Source of the DNA: [Mycobacterium] vasticus
Lineage (GTDB): Bacteria > Actinomycetota > Actinomycetes > Mycobacteriales > Mycobacteriaceae
Direction: 5' to 3'
Assembly: GCF_020181595.1 (NCBI RefSeq)
Contig: NZ_CP084028.1
Location: forward strand, 4,024,051-4,082,829
Length of the DNA stretch: 58,779 nucleotides
Of the stretch, positions 7,653 through 16,029 are shown piece after piece; the first letter of the stretch is position 1, and each line of letters begins with the position of its first letter. The notes beneath the pieces are model-generated. The model had not been told where the DNA came from and ran no database searches. It was given only the letters and a program-made list of their open reading frames with translations. The position numbers and the translations under genes are program-made.

Positions 7653-8831
7653 TCAGAGGCCAATCTGCTTGGCGATGATCTCCTTCATGATTTCGGTGGT
7701 GCCGCCCCCGATACCCAGGATGCGCGAATCGCGATAGTGCCTTTCGACCTCGGTCTCGCGTAGGTAGCCCATGCCACCGTATAGTTGGACGGCCGTGTCA
7801 ACGGCGAGCGCGCAGGCCTCTACGGCTTGGTTCTTGGCCATCGAGACCATCCGCACGTCGGTGTCTCCGGCGACGATGCGGTCCACAGCGGCACGGGTGT
7901 ACGTACGGGCGACGTCGACGGCCGTCGCGATATCGACGATCTTGTGCCGCACCACCTGTCGGGTGGATAGCGGTCGACCGAAGGTTTCGCGCTTCTTCAC
8001 CCAATCCAGCGTCAGGTCGAGGCAGCGCTGGGCCGTGGCGTAGCACTGGACGGCGATGAAAGCACGTTCGACCTGGAACTGTTGCATGATCTGCAGGAAT
8101 CCGCTGCCTTCGGGGCCAACCAGATTGACCACCGGCACGCGCACGTCGGTGAATCCGAGTTCGGCGGTGTCGGAGCACAGCCAGCCCATCTTCTTCAGTG
8201 CCCGCGAGACCGAGAAACCCGTGGCGCCACGCTCCACCACGAGCAGAGAAATCCCCGACGGGCCCGGGCCGCCGGTACGCACGGCGGTGGTCACGAAATC
8301 GGCGCGGACACCCGAGGTGATGAACAGCTTTGCACCGTTGACCACGTAGTGGTCGCCGTCGCGCCGTGCGGTAGTGCGGATGCCGGCGACGTCAGAACCG
8401 GTGTCGGGTTCGGTGATGCCAAGGCTGCCGATCTTCTCCCCGGCCAGGGTCGGCGCCACGAAGCTGCGGATCTGCTCGGGATCGCCCTGCGCGGCCATAT
8501 GGGGCACTGCGATGTGATGCGTAAGTAGGCTGGCCAGTAAGCCCGACGAGCCGCCGGCCTCCATCACGGCCTCGGTGAGCAGCACCAGGTCGCGCAGGTC
8601 ACCGCCGGAGCCACCGATCTCTTCGGCGAACCCGACGCCCAGCAACCCCGCTGCGGCTGCGCGGCGGTGGAGTTCTCTAGGGAGCTCTCCGGCGTCCTCC
8701 CAGTCTTGCAGGTGAGGAACGATCTCCTTCTGGGTGAACGACATCGCGAGGTTGCGCAACGAGATGCGCTCGGGCGTCATCCACGGGTCGGCTGCGGCCG
8801 CCTCCGCTTCCCGCTGATCCGGCTGTTTCAT
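7653..8831 (-). CDS. Acyl-CoA dehydrogenase (FadE13-like)
   Basis: A 392-residue flavin-dependent acyl-CoA dehydrogenase that would introduce the alpha,beta double bond in an acyl-CoA. Visible signatures are ITEPDTGSDVAG (FAD/substrate loop), KLFITSG, KRETFGRPL and YGGMGYLRE. The MCAD-type catalytic YEGT near the C-terminus is GGGT here. The Glu in QVERAFIA matches the helix-G base of isovaleryl/long-chain-type enzymes, suggesting a branched or bulky substrate. The ATG at 8831 has AGGAG 8 nt upstream. It is divergent from the carboxylase operon, an arrangement like the fadE13-accD2 region of M. tuberculosis. Confidence 0.92.
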   Translation of the reverse strand: MKQPDQREAEAAAADPWMTPERISLRNLAMSFTQKEIVPHLQDWEDAGELPRELHRRAAAAGLLGVGFAEEIGGSGGDLRDLVLLTEAVMEAGGSSGLLASLLTHHIAVPHMAAQGDPEQIRSFVAPTLAGEKIGSLGITEPDTGSDVAGIRTTARRDGDHYVVNGAKLFITSGVRADFVTTAVRTGGPGPSGISLLVVERGATGFSVSRALKKMGWLCSDTAELGFTDVRVPVVNLVGPEGSGFLQIMQQFQVERAFIAVQCYATAQRCLDLTLDWVKKRETFGRPLSTRQVVRHKIVDIATAVDVARTYTRAAVDRIVAGDTDVRMVSMAKNQAVEACALAVDTAVQLYGGMGYLRETEVERHYRDSRILGIGGGTTEIMKEIIAKQIGL

Positions 8832-8897
8832 GTGAGTTGCTCCTGCTGTGATCACTCGGGGACGGCACGATTGCCACGTCGACCCCATTGTCGTCGA

Positions 8898-8917
8898 ATG
8901 TTAATGACCGATAACGT
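8898..8917. promoter_or_regulatory. ATGTTA-N8-TAACGT inverted repeat, operator candidate
   Basis: This 20-bp site lies between the divergent acyl-CoA dehydrogenase and carboxylase genes and ends 23 bp before the carboxylase ATG. The same bipartite sequence with the same spacing recurs at 15561-15580, just beyond the end of this operon. A regulator binding site is a reasonable reading, but no regulator is identified. Confidence 0.45.
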
Positions 8918-8940
8918 AGCGTGTCAGGAGATCGACGTTG

Positions 8941-10560
8941 ATGTCACCTGGAGGAAAGTTGATTGACGTCCTGCCCGACCGGGTCGACACCCGCGCGCCG
9001 GTATACCTCGAGAATCGCGAGGGACTCATCGCGCAGCTCCATGCGCTCGCCGAACAGCTGGCGCTGGCCAACGGTGGCGGCGGCGAGAAGTACGTCGCCC
9101 GGCACCGTAGCCGCGGCAAGATGCTGGCTCGGGAGCGCGTCGAGCTGCTCATCGACCCCGACACGGCCTTCCTGGAACTCTGTCCGTTCGCGGCGTGGGG
9201 CACGAAGTTTCCGGTGGGCGGCAGCGTTGTGGTCGGCATCGGCATCGTCGAAGGCGTCGAGTCGATGATCATCGCGCACGACCCGACCGTGCGCGGCGGA
9301 GCCTCGAACCCCTACACCTTCCGAAAAGTGTTCCGGGGCATGGCAGTCGCCCGCGAGAACCGGCTGCCCATCATCAACGTCGTCGAGTCGGGCGGGGCGG
9401 ACCTGCCCACGCAGGCCGAGATCTTCGTGCCCGGGGGCCAGCTATTCAACGACCTCACCCAGCACAGCGCGCAGGGCCTGCCGACACTGGCGCTGGTATT
9501 CGGTAACTCGACGGCAGGCGGCGCGTACATCCCCGGCATGTGTGATTACGTGGTGATGGTCCGCAACCGGTCCAAGGTCTTCCTCGGTGGTCCGCCGCTG
9601 GTGAAGATGGCGACCGGCGAAGTGTCCGACGACGAGTCGCTCGGCGGCGCCGACATGCACGCCCGCACCTCCGGGCTGGCCGACTACATGGCCGAGGACG
9701 AGCAGGACGCCATCCGGATCGGGCGGCGCATCATGGCCAGACTGAACTGGCGCAAGCTCGGGCCCGGCCCGACACAGCCACCGACCCCCCCGCTGCGAGA
9801 CCCCGACCAACTCCTCGGGATCGCTTCGGTGGACCCGAAGGTTCCCTTCGACCCACGTGATGTCATCGCCCGAATCGTGGACGGGTCCGCCTTCGACGAG
9901 TTCAAGCCGCTATACGGCACCTCGCTGGTCACCGGTTGGGCCTCGATCCACGGATACCCGGTAGGGATCCTTGCCAACGCGCGCGGAATCCTGTTCAGCG
10001 AGGAGGCGGAGAAGGCCGCCCAGTTTATTCAGCTGGCGAACCAGATCGACACGCCACTGGTGTTTCTGCAGAACACCACCGGCTACATGGTCGGCGCGGA
10101 GTACGAGCAGGGTGGCATCATCAAGGACGGCGCGAAGATGATCAACGCCGTCTCCAACAGCGCTGTCCCACACCTGACGATCGTGATGGGCGCGTCCTAC
10201 GGTGCGGGCAATTACGGGATGTGCGGGCGGTCCTACTCTCCCCGCTTCCTGTTCACCTGGCCCAACTCGCGTTCGGCCGTCATGGGCCCGGCCCAGCTCG
10301 CGGGCGTGCTGTCGATCGTGGCCCGCGAGTCGGCCGCCGACCGGGGGCTCCCGTTCGACGAGGAGGCCGACGCCCAGATGCGCGCTGCCGTCGAGGGCCA
10401 GATCGAGCGTGAGTCGTTGGCGCTGGCCAACAGCGGCAGGCTCTACGACGACGGGATCATCGACCCGCGCGACACCCGTACCGTTCTCGGGTTCTGCCTT
10501 TCCGTGGTCCACAACAGCGAGATCCGTGGCCAGCGTGGCTACGGCGTGTTCCGGATGTGA
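8941..10560 (+). CDS. Acyl-CoA carboxylase beta subunit (carboxyltransferase, AccD type)
   Basis: A 539-residue biotin-dependent carboxyltransferase that moves CO2 from carboxybiotin to an acyl-CoA. It shows the two crotonase-like halves. The first carries GGAYIPGMCDYVVMV and the second ASYGAGNYGMCGR, both oxyanion-forming regions. The domain arrangement and length fit methylcrotonyl/propionyl-type AccD1/AccD2 of mycobacteria rather than AccD4-6. It pairs with the alpha subunit directly downstream (TGATG junction). ATG 8941 is used; TTG 8938 also lies after AGGAG (8926-8930), so the exact start is uncertain by one codon. Confidence 0.93.
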   Translation: MSPGGKLIDVLPDRVDTRAPVYLENREGLIAQLHALAEQLALANGGGGEKYVARHRSRGKMLARERVELLIDPDTAFLELCPFAAWGTKFPVGGSVVVGIGIVEGVESMIIAHDPTVRGGASNPYTFRKVFRGMAVARENRLPIINVVESGGADLPTQAEIFVPGGQLFNDLTQHSAQGLPTLALVFGNSTAGGAYIPGMCDYVVMVRNRSKVFLGGPPLVKMATGEVSDDESLGGADMHARTSGLADYMAEDEQDAIRIGRRIMARLNWRKLGPGPTQPPTPPLRDPDQLLGIASVDPKVPFDPRDVIARIVDGSAFDEFKPLYGTSLVTGWASIHGYPVGILANARGILFSEEAEKAAQFIQLANQIDTPLVFLQNTTGYMVGAEYEQGGIIKDGAKMINAVSNSAVPHLTIVMGASYGAGNYGMCGRSYSPRFLFTWPNSRSAVMGPAQLAGVLSIVARESAADRGLPFDEEADAQMRAAVEGQIERESLALANSGRLYDDGIIDPRDTRTVLGFCLSVVHNSEIRGQRGYGVFRM

Positions 10561-12581
10561 TGGCGATGCCCGTGATCAAGAAGCTGCTGGTGGCCAACCG
10601 GGGAGAGATCGCCCGACGCGTGTTTCGCACCTGTCGCGAACTCGGCATCGCGACCGTCGCCGTGTACTCCGACGCCGACGCCGACGCCTGGCACGTGGAC
10701 GATGCCGACGAGGCCGTCCGGCTACCGGGTTCCTCGCCGGCGGAGACCTACCTCGACGGTGACCGGGTGATCGCCGCCGCCCTCCTCACCGGCGCCGACG
10801 CCGTGCATCCCGGCTACGGCTTCATGTCGGAGAACGCCGGCTTCGCGCGGGCCTGCGCCGACGCCGGGCTCGTGTTCGTCGGCCCGCCGCCGGATGCCAT
10901 CGACGCGATGGGTTCCAAGCTGACGGCCAAGGCGATGATGGCCGATGCGGGCGTGCCGGTTCTCCCGGGCGGCGACGCGACCGGCCTGGACCCCGACAAG
11001 CTGCGCAAGCTCGGCGCCGAGATCGGCTACCCGCTGCTGGTCAAGGCGAGCGCGGGTGGCGGCGGGCGCGGCATGCGGGTTGTCGAGTCGGCCGACGACC
11101 TCGACGGAGCCGTGGCCTCGGCCTCGCGCGAGGCGATGTCGGCGTTCTCGGACGGCACGGTGTTCCTCGAGCGGTACGTGCAGCGTCCCCGCCACGTTGA
11201 GATCCAGCTGTTGGCCGACATGCACGGCACGGTTGTCTCGCTGTTCGAGCGGGAGTGCTCGGTGCAGCGCCGCCACCAAAAGGTCATCGAGGAGGCGCCC
11301 TCGCCCGTCGTCGACGACGACCTGCGCGCCCGGATGGGCGCGGCGGCGGTCGCGGCGGCACAGGCCGTGGGTTACGTCGGGGCCGGAACGGTCGAGTTCG
11401 TCCTCGACGCGAACGGCGGCGATGACGACGGGACGTTCGCCTTCCTGGAGATGAACACCCGGCTGCAGGTCGAGCACCCGGTCACCGAACTCGTCACCGG
11501 GCTCGACCTCGTGCGCCTGCAGTTGCTGGTGGCGATGGGTCGGCCACTGCCTGCCGAGGTGAGCAAGCCGCGGATCACCGGCCACGCGGTCGAGGCCCGG
11601 CTCTACGCCGAGGACCCCACGAAGGGCTACCTGCCGCAGACCGGAACGCTGCGCACGATGCAGATCCCCGACCACGTCGGGGTCCGGGTGGACTCCGGCG
11701 TGCGCGACGGCTCGGTGGTCAGCCACCACTATGACGCCATGCTGGCCAAGGTGATCGCCTGGGCGCCCACCCGCGCCGAGGCGCTCGGCGCGCTGTCCGC
11801 CGCGCTCGCCGGCGCCCGGATCCACGGACTCACCACCAACCGGGATCTGCTGGTTCGCGTTCTGCGCCACGACGAGTTCGCCGGACGCGGCACCGACACC
11901 GGGTTCCTCGACCGCCACGACGTGGCCGACCTCGGCGCAGCCCTCATCGACCGCGACGGGGAGGGCTTGCACGCCATCGCGGCCACACTCGCCCAGGTCG
12001 CGGGACGCCGCGCGGCGGCCCCCGTCCAGCCGACGCTGCCTGCCGGGTGGCGCAACAACCCGTCCCAACTGCAGTCCACCGGATGGCTGACCGCCGACGG
12101 CCGCGAGCGTCGGGTGGGCTATGCGCTGCTCCGCGACGGCGTCGAGGTCGAAGTCGACGGCAAGCCCGTCGAAGACGTCAGCGTGCTCGTGCAGCGGCCG
12201 GACCGGGTGGTCCTGGAGACCGGCGGGGTGCGGCGCGGCTACGACGTCGTCCTCGACGCCGACATTGCCTATGTCGACAGCCCTGCCGGGTCCACTGCGT
12301 TTACGCAGGTACCACGGTTCCTGGACCCGAGCGCGCTAAAGCCGGCGGGCTCGCTGACGGCGCCTATGCCGGGTTCGGTGATCCGGCTGCCCGTCGCCGC
12401 GGGCGACGTCGTGACGGCCGGGCAGGCGCTGGTGGTGGTGGAGGCGATGAAGATGGAACACACCATCGTCAGCCCAATCGACGGGATCGTCGCCGAGCTT
12501 TCGGTCGAGGTGGGTCAGCAAGTGTCCACCGGCGATGCCCTCGCGGTGGTCGGAGCGGCCGCCGGTGCAGATCAGGATTGA
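10560..12581 (+). CDS. Acyl-CoA carboxylase alpha subunit (biotin carboxylase + BCCP, AccA type)
   Basis: A 673-residue fusion. The biotin carboxylase N-terminus is KLLVANRGEIARRV. The ATP-grasp domain has the glycine-rich loop KASAGGGGRGMR, and FLEMNTRLQVEHPVTE is the active-site signature. The biotinyl domain at the C-terminus carries EAMKMEH, with the biotinylated Lys near residue 631. It would carboxylate biotin with ATP and bicarbonate and serve the AccD subunit upstream. The start is taken at the ATG overlapping the upstream stop (TGATG); ATG 10566 is an alternative. Order and size resemble accA2 of M. tuberculosis. Confidence 0.94.
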   Translation: MAMPVIKKLLVANRGEIARRVFRTCRELGIATVAVYSDADADAWHVDDADEAVRLPGSSPAETYLDGDRVIAAALLTGADAVHPGYGFMSENAGFARACADAGLVFVGPPPDAIDAMGSKLTAKAMMADAGVPVLPGGDATGLDPDKLRKLGAEIGYPLLVKASAGGGGRGMRVVESADDLDGAVASASREAMSAFSDGTVFLERYVQRPRHVEIQLLADMHGTVVSLFERECSVQRRHQKVIEEAPSPVVDDDLRARMGAAAVAAAQAVGYVGAGTVEFVLDANGGDDDGTFAFLEMNTRLQVEHPVTELVTGLDLVRLQLLVAMGRPLPAEVSKPRITGHAVEARLYAEDPTKGYLPQTGTLRTMQIPDHVGVRVDSGVRDGSVVSHHYDAMLAKVIAWAPTRAEALGALSAALAGARIHGLTTNRDLLVRVLRHDEFAGRGTDTGFLDRHDVADLGAALIDRDGEGLHAIAATLAQVAGRRAAAPVQPTLPAGWRNNPSQLQSTGWLTADGRERRVGYALLRDGVEVEVDGKPVEDVSVLVQRPDRVVLETGGVRRGYDVVLDADIAYVDSPAGSTAFTQVPRFLDPSALKPAGSLTAPMPGSVIRLPVAAGDVVTAGQALVVVEAMKMEHTIVSPIDGIVAELSVEVGQQVSTGDALAVVGAAAGADQD

Positions 12582-12639
12582 GCACCATCGGACCCGTCAC
12601 CGGCCCCGGTGGCCGGTGACATCGAAGTAGGAGAGCGGT

Positions 12640-13794
12640 ATGGAACTGCACGAGACCGAGGAGCGGCGAGCGCTGCGCAAGGCCGTGTCCGAGATCGCCA
12701 AGGACTTCGGGCACGACTACTACGTGGCCAAGTCGCTCGGCGGGGAAAAGAGTTCGGAACTCTGGCACGCCGTCGGGGAACAGGGGTTCCTCGGGATCAA
12801 CATCGCCGAGGAGTACGGCGGCGGTGGCGGCGGCATCTACGACATGCAGATCGTCGGTGAGGAACTGGCCGCGGCCGGCTGCCCGCTGCTGATGACGGTG
12901 GTCTCCCCCACCATCTGCGGCACGATCATCCAGGCTTTCGGCAGCGACGAACTCAAGGCACGCTGGCTGCCGGGCATCGCCAGCGGCGAGGTCATCATGG
13001 CGTTCGCGATCACCGAGCCGGATGCGGGCTCGAACTCGCACAACATCTCCACCTACGCCAAGCGCGTCGGCGGGGATTGGATACTCAACGGCACCAAGTA
13101 CTACATTTCCGGCGTCGACGAGGCGGAGGCCATCCTGGTCGTCACCCGCACCGCGACCGACGACCGCGGACGCGGACGGCTGAGCCTGCTCGTGGTCCCG
13201 ACCGACGCGCCCGGGCTGACCAAGACCCTCATCCCGGTGCAGGCGGTGACACCTGAAAAGCAGTTCACGCTGTTCTTCGACGACGTGCGGGTGCCGGCCG
13301 AGAACCTGATCGGCGCGGAAAACGACGGTTTGCGTCAGGTATTCATGGGCCTCAACCCCGAACGCATCATGGGCGCCGCCCTGGGAAACGGCATCGGCCG
13401 CTACGCGCTGGACAAGGCCTCTGCCTACGCGCGCGAGCGCAAGGTCTGGGACGTGCCGATCGGAGCCCACCAGGGCCTGTCCCACCCGCTTGCGCACGCT
13501 AAAATCCAGCTGGAGCTGGCCCGGCTGATGACCCAGCGGGCGGCCTCATTGCACGACGCCGCCGATCCCGGTTCCGCGGAGGCGTCGAACATGGCCAAAT
13601 ACGCTGCGGCCGAGGCGGGCATCCTCGCCCTCGACCAGGCGATCCAGACCCACGGCGGCAACGGGTTGGCCACCGAGTACGGGCTGGCCACTCTCTGGGG
13701 CCCGGCACGGCTGATGCGGACCGCGCCGATCAGCCGAGAGATGATCCTCAACTACGTGGCACAGCACAGCCTCAACCTGCCACGATCGTACTGA
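12640..13794 (+). CDS. Acyl-CoA dehydrogenase (FadE12-like)
   Basis: A 384-residue acyl-CoA dehydrogenase. It has the N-terminal helical domain, ITEPDAGSNSHN in the FAD loop, KYYISG, and a helix-G Glu in NPERIMGAA that could be the catalytic base. There is no YEGT-type Glu near the end. AGGAG lies 7 nt before the ATG. It sits 58 nt downstream of the carboxylase alpha subunit, as fadE12 follows accA2 in M. tuberculosis, so a role in oxidising a branched acyl-CoA before or after carboxylation is likely. The substrate is not readable from sequence. Confidence 0.92.
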   Translation: MELHETEERRALRKAVSEIAKDFGHDYYVAKSLGGEKSSELWHAVGEQGFLGINIAEEYGGGGGGIYDMQIVGEELAAAGCPLLMTVVSPTICGTIIQAFGSDELKARWLPGIASGEVIMAFAITEPDAGSNSHNISTYAKRVGGDWILNGTKYYISGVDEAEAILVVTRTATDDRGRGRLSLLVVPTDAPGLTKTLIPVQAVTPEKQFTLFFDDVRVPAENLIGAENDGLRQVFMGLNPERIMGAALGNGIGRYALDKASAYARERKVWDVPIGAHQGLSHPLAHAKIQLELARLMTQRAASLHDAADPGSAEASNMAKYAAAEAGILALDQAIQTHGGNGLATEYGLATLWGPARLMRTAPISREMILNYVAQHSLNLPRSY

Positions 13795-13811
13795 GCATCC
13801 TTCATCCGTTC

Positions 13812-13841
13812 CTGTCCGCTTCCGTCTACCAAGACGGACAG
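13812..13841. promoter_or_regulatory. Overlapping hairpins/dyads upstream of the acyl-CoA ligase
   Basis: A 7-bp stem with loop ACCA, TCCGTCT-ACCA-AGACGGA, spans 13821-13838. It overlaps a second inverted repeat, CTGTCCG (13812-13818) with CGGACAG (13835-13841). The two pairings are mutually exclusive. There is no T-tract, so an operator or an attenuator-like RNA switch is as likely as a terminator. Confidence 0.4.
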
Positions 13842-13921
13842 TGGTGATCGGTCGCCCGCCGGGGCCGGGTCCTGCCTTAACGAGCATTTGTCAACCAAAA
13901 CTGCCGAGGAGGCAAATCAAC

Positions 13922-15478
13922 ATGGATCGCGGTATCGGTCAGTGGGTCACCAAACGGGCCTTCCTCAACGGGCAGCGCACAGCGCTCGTCCAAGGTGACA
14001 CCAGCTTCACGTACTCCGACTTCGATCGGCGCACCAACCAGGTGGCCTCGAGCCTGTTGCGTCTCGGTGTCCGTAAGGGGGACCGGGTGGCCATACTGCT
14101 GGTGAACTCGGTCGAGTTCCTGGAGGTCCTCCTCGGCTGCGCGAAGATCGGCGCCATCACCATCCCGATCAACGTCCGGCTCGCCGGCCCGGAGATCGGC
14201 TACATCCTCGCCGACTCCGGCGCCGACGTGTTCGTGTTCCACGCGCCGCTAGCAGCGGCGGCGGTCAGCGCGCTGACCGAGCCTGGGGTCCGGGTCCGCC
14301 ACACCCTCCGGGCCGGGGGCGCCCCGGCCGACGGCGAGATCCCCTACACCGACCTGCTCTCCGACGGTGCGCCCGCGCCACTCGACAGCGACGTCGAGGG
14401 CCGCGACCCCGCGTTCATCATGTACACCTCGGGCACCACCGGCCGCCCGAAGGGCGCCATCCTCAACCACGACAACCTACTGTGGAACGCCATCAACGTG
14501 CTGGGCGCCGAACAAGGCCTGACCGGCAGCGACGTGACTGTCGCAGTCGCCCCGATGTTCCACATCGGCGGGCTCGGGGTACATACGTTGCCGTTGCTCT
14601 ACGTCGGCGGGACCAGCGTGATCCTGCCGTCGTTCGACCCGGTGGGCACGCTCAAGGCGATGGCCGAGAGCCGGGCCACCGTCCAGTTCATGGTGCCGGC
14701 GATGTGGTCGGCGCTGACCCAGGTGCCCGACTTCGACTCCTACGACCTCTCCGCGCTGCGTCTGGCCATGGGCGGCGGCGCACCGATGCCGCTGACTGTC
14801 ATCGACTTCATGCACCAACGCGGAGTCCCCTTCACCGAGGGATTCGGGATGACCGAGACCGCCCCCATGGTCTCGGTCTTGGACGCCGCCAACATCACCA
14901 CGCGGGCCGGGTCGATCGGCCGGGTCGCCATGCACGTCGATGCCCGAATCGTCGACGCCGACGACCGGGACGTCCCGGCCGACACCGTCGGCGAGCTCCT
15001 GGTGCGCGGACCCAACGTGTTCGTCGGGTACTGGATGAAGCCGGCGACCACCGCCGAGGCCTTCCGGGGCGGCTGGTTCCACACCGGCGATCTCGGCCGG
15101 ATCGACGTCGACGGCTACATCACGCTCGTCGACCGCAAGAAGGACATGGTCATCTCGGGCGGGGAAAATGTCTACCCCATCGAGGTCGAGCAGGTGCTGT
15201 TCCGTCACCCCGGTGTGCTCGACGCCGCGGTCGTCGGCGGTCCGGACGACAAGTGGGGTGAGCGCGTCGTCGCCGTGGTGGTGGCCGACCCAGCCGCCGA
15301 ACAGGTACCCGGCGCCGACGAACTGATCGCCTGGTGCCGCGAACGGCTGGCGCATTTCAAGTGCCCGCGCGAGGTGCACTTCCTTGCCGAGCTGCCCCGC
15401 AACGCCACCGGCAAGCTCCTCAAGACCGAGCTGCGCAGGCGATTCACCGGTGTCGAGGGCGGCGTCGTCCAGCGCTGA
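13922..15478 (+). CDS. Acyl-CoA synthetase (FadD-type AMP-dependent ligase)
   Basis: A 518-residue ANL-superfamily ligase that activates a carboxylic acid to its CoA thioester through an acyl-adenylate. It has the P-loop YTSGTTGRPKGA, the GFGMTETAP motif, GWFHTGDLG, the hinge region DRKKDMVISGGENVYP and the catalytic Lys in RNATGKLLK. The ATG at 13922 follows GAGGAGG by 9 nt, so the upstream 27-residue extension is rejected. It is the last gene of the carboxylase operon and probably supplies the CoA ester used by the neighbouring dehydrogenases. Confidence 0.93.
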   Translation: MDRGIGQWVTKRAFLNGQRTALVQGDTSFTYSDFDRRTNQVASSLLRLGVRKGDRVAILLVNSVEFLEVLLGCAKIGAITIPINVRLAGPEIGYILADSGADVFVFHAPLAAAAVSALTEPGVRVRHTLRAGGAPADGEIPYTDLLSDGAPAPLDSDVEGRDPAFIMYTSGTTGRPKGAILNHDNLLWNAINVLGAEQGLTGSDVTVAVAPMFHIGGLGVHTLPLLYVGGTSVILPSFDPVGTLKAMAESRATVQFMVPAMWSALTQVPDFDSYDLSALRLAMGGGAPMPLTVIDFMHQRGVPFTEGFGMTETAPMVSVLDAANITTRAGSIGRVAMHVDARIVDADDRDVPADTVGELLVRGPNVFVGYWMKPATTAEAFRGGWFHTGDLGRIDVDGYITLVDRKKDMVISGGENVYPIEVEQVLFRHPGVLDAAVVGGPDDKWGERVVAVVVADPAAEQVPGADELIAWCRERLAHFKCPREVHFLAELPRNATGKLLKTELRRRFTGVEGGVVQR

Positions 15479-16029
15479 GGCACGACACCGGAGGCGGAGC
15501 TCGGGTTTGGGAAGTGTTGTCGCGACGAGTAGCCAAGGTCACCGCTGCAAATAGCTGAAGATGTTATTTGTCGCTAACGTTTAGAGGCGCAGGGTTGGGA
15601 CTTGTCGGCCGAGACAACCGGGAGGAACACGACATCCGGCATGTGTTGCGGGTGGGTCTTGCCATGCGCTCGCCTGTCACCTTGCGATAGGTGCTTGAGC
15701 GTCCCTGACGCCCATGAGCTTCGGCGAAAGGGGGGTGCTTCAGTGTCGTACGGCGGCGACCGACGACTCCACCCGATCAGCCTTCCCGCAGTAGAGCCCG
15801 GTGGCAGCGTCGAAACATGAATCGGACTCGGACCACGAGGCCCGAGACATCCGGATCGCCGTCGGTCACCACACCCATCCGTCCGAGACTACCGGTGTTA
15901 CTACGCTGCGAGGAGTACCGCGGTCGACTGCGGCCAAGCCCACGCTCTGGCGTGGCGCACCCAGCTGAGATCCACCGTCACCGATTACGCGTTGATTCAC
16001 GCATCGGTTTCTCGGACAGTCCTCGTTCA
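15479..16029. other. 551-bp gene-poor region
   Basis: No convincing gene was found on either strand; short open frames here lack ribosome sites and protein-like composition. The only notable element is the ATGTTA-N8-TAACGT site at 15561-15580. The region lies between convergent operons and may be decayed sequence. Confidence 0.6.
15561..15580. promoter_or_regulatory. Second copy of ATGTTA-N8-TAACGT operator-like site
   Basis: Same half-sites and 8-bp spacing as the site at 8898-8917, with a different spacer. No clear gene starts downstream, so it may be a relic promoter of a lost gene or a distal regulator site. Confidence 0.4.

Noticed and set aside
15602..15820. 72-codon plus-strand frame in the gap after the ligase
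   Set aside because: No ribosome site, no domain, Cys-rich non-protein-like composition and competing frames on the other strand.
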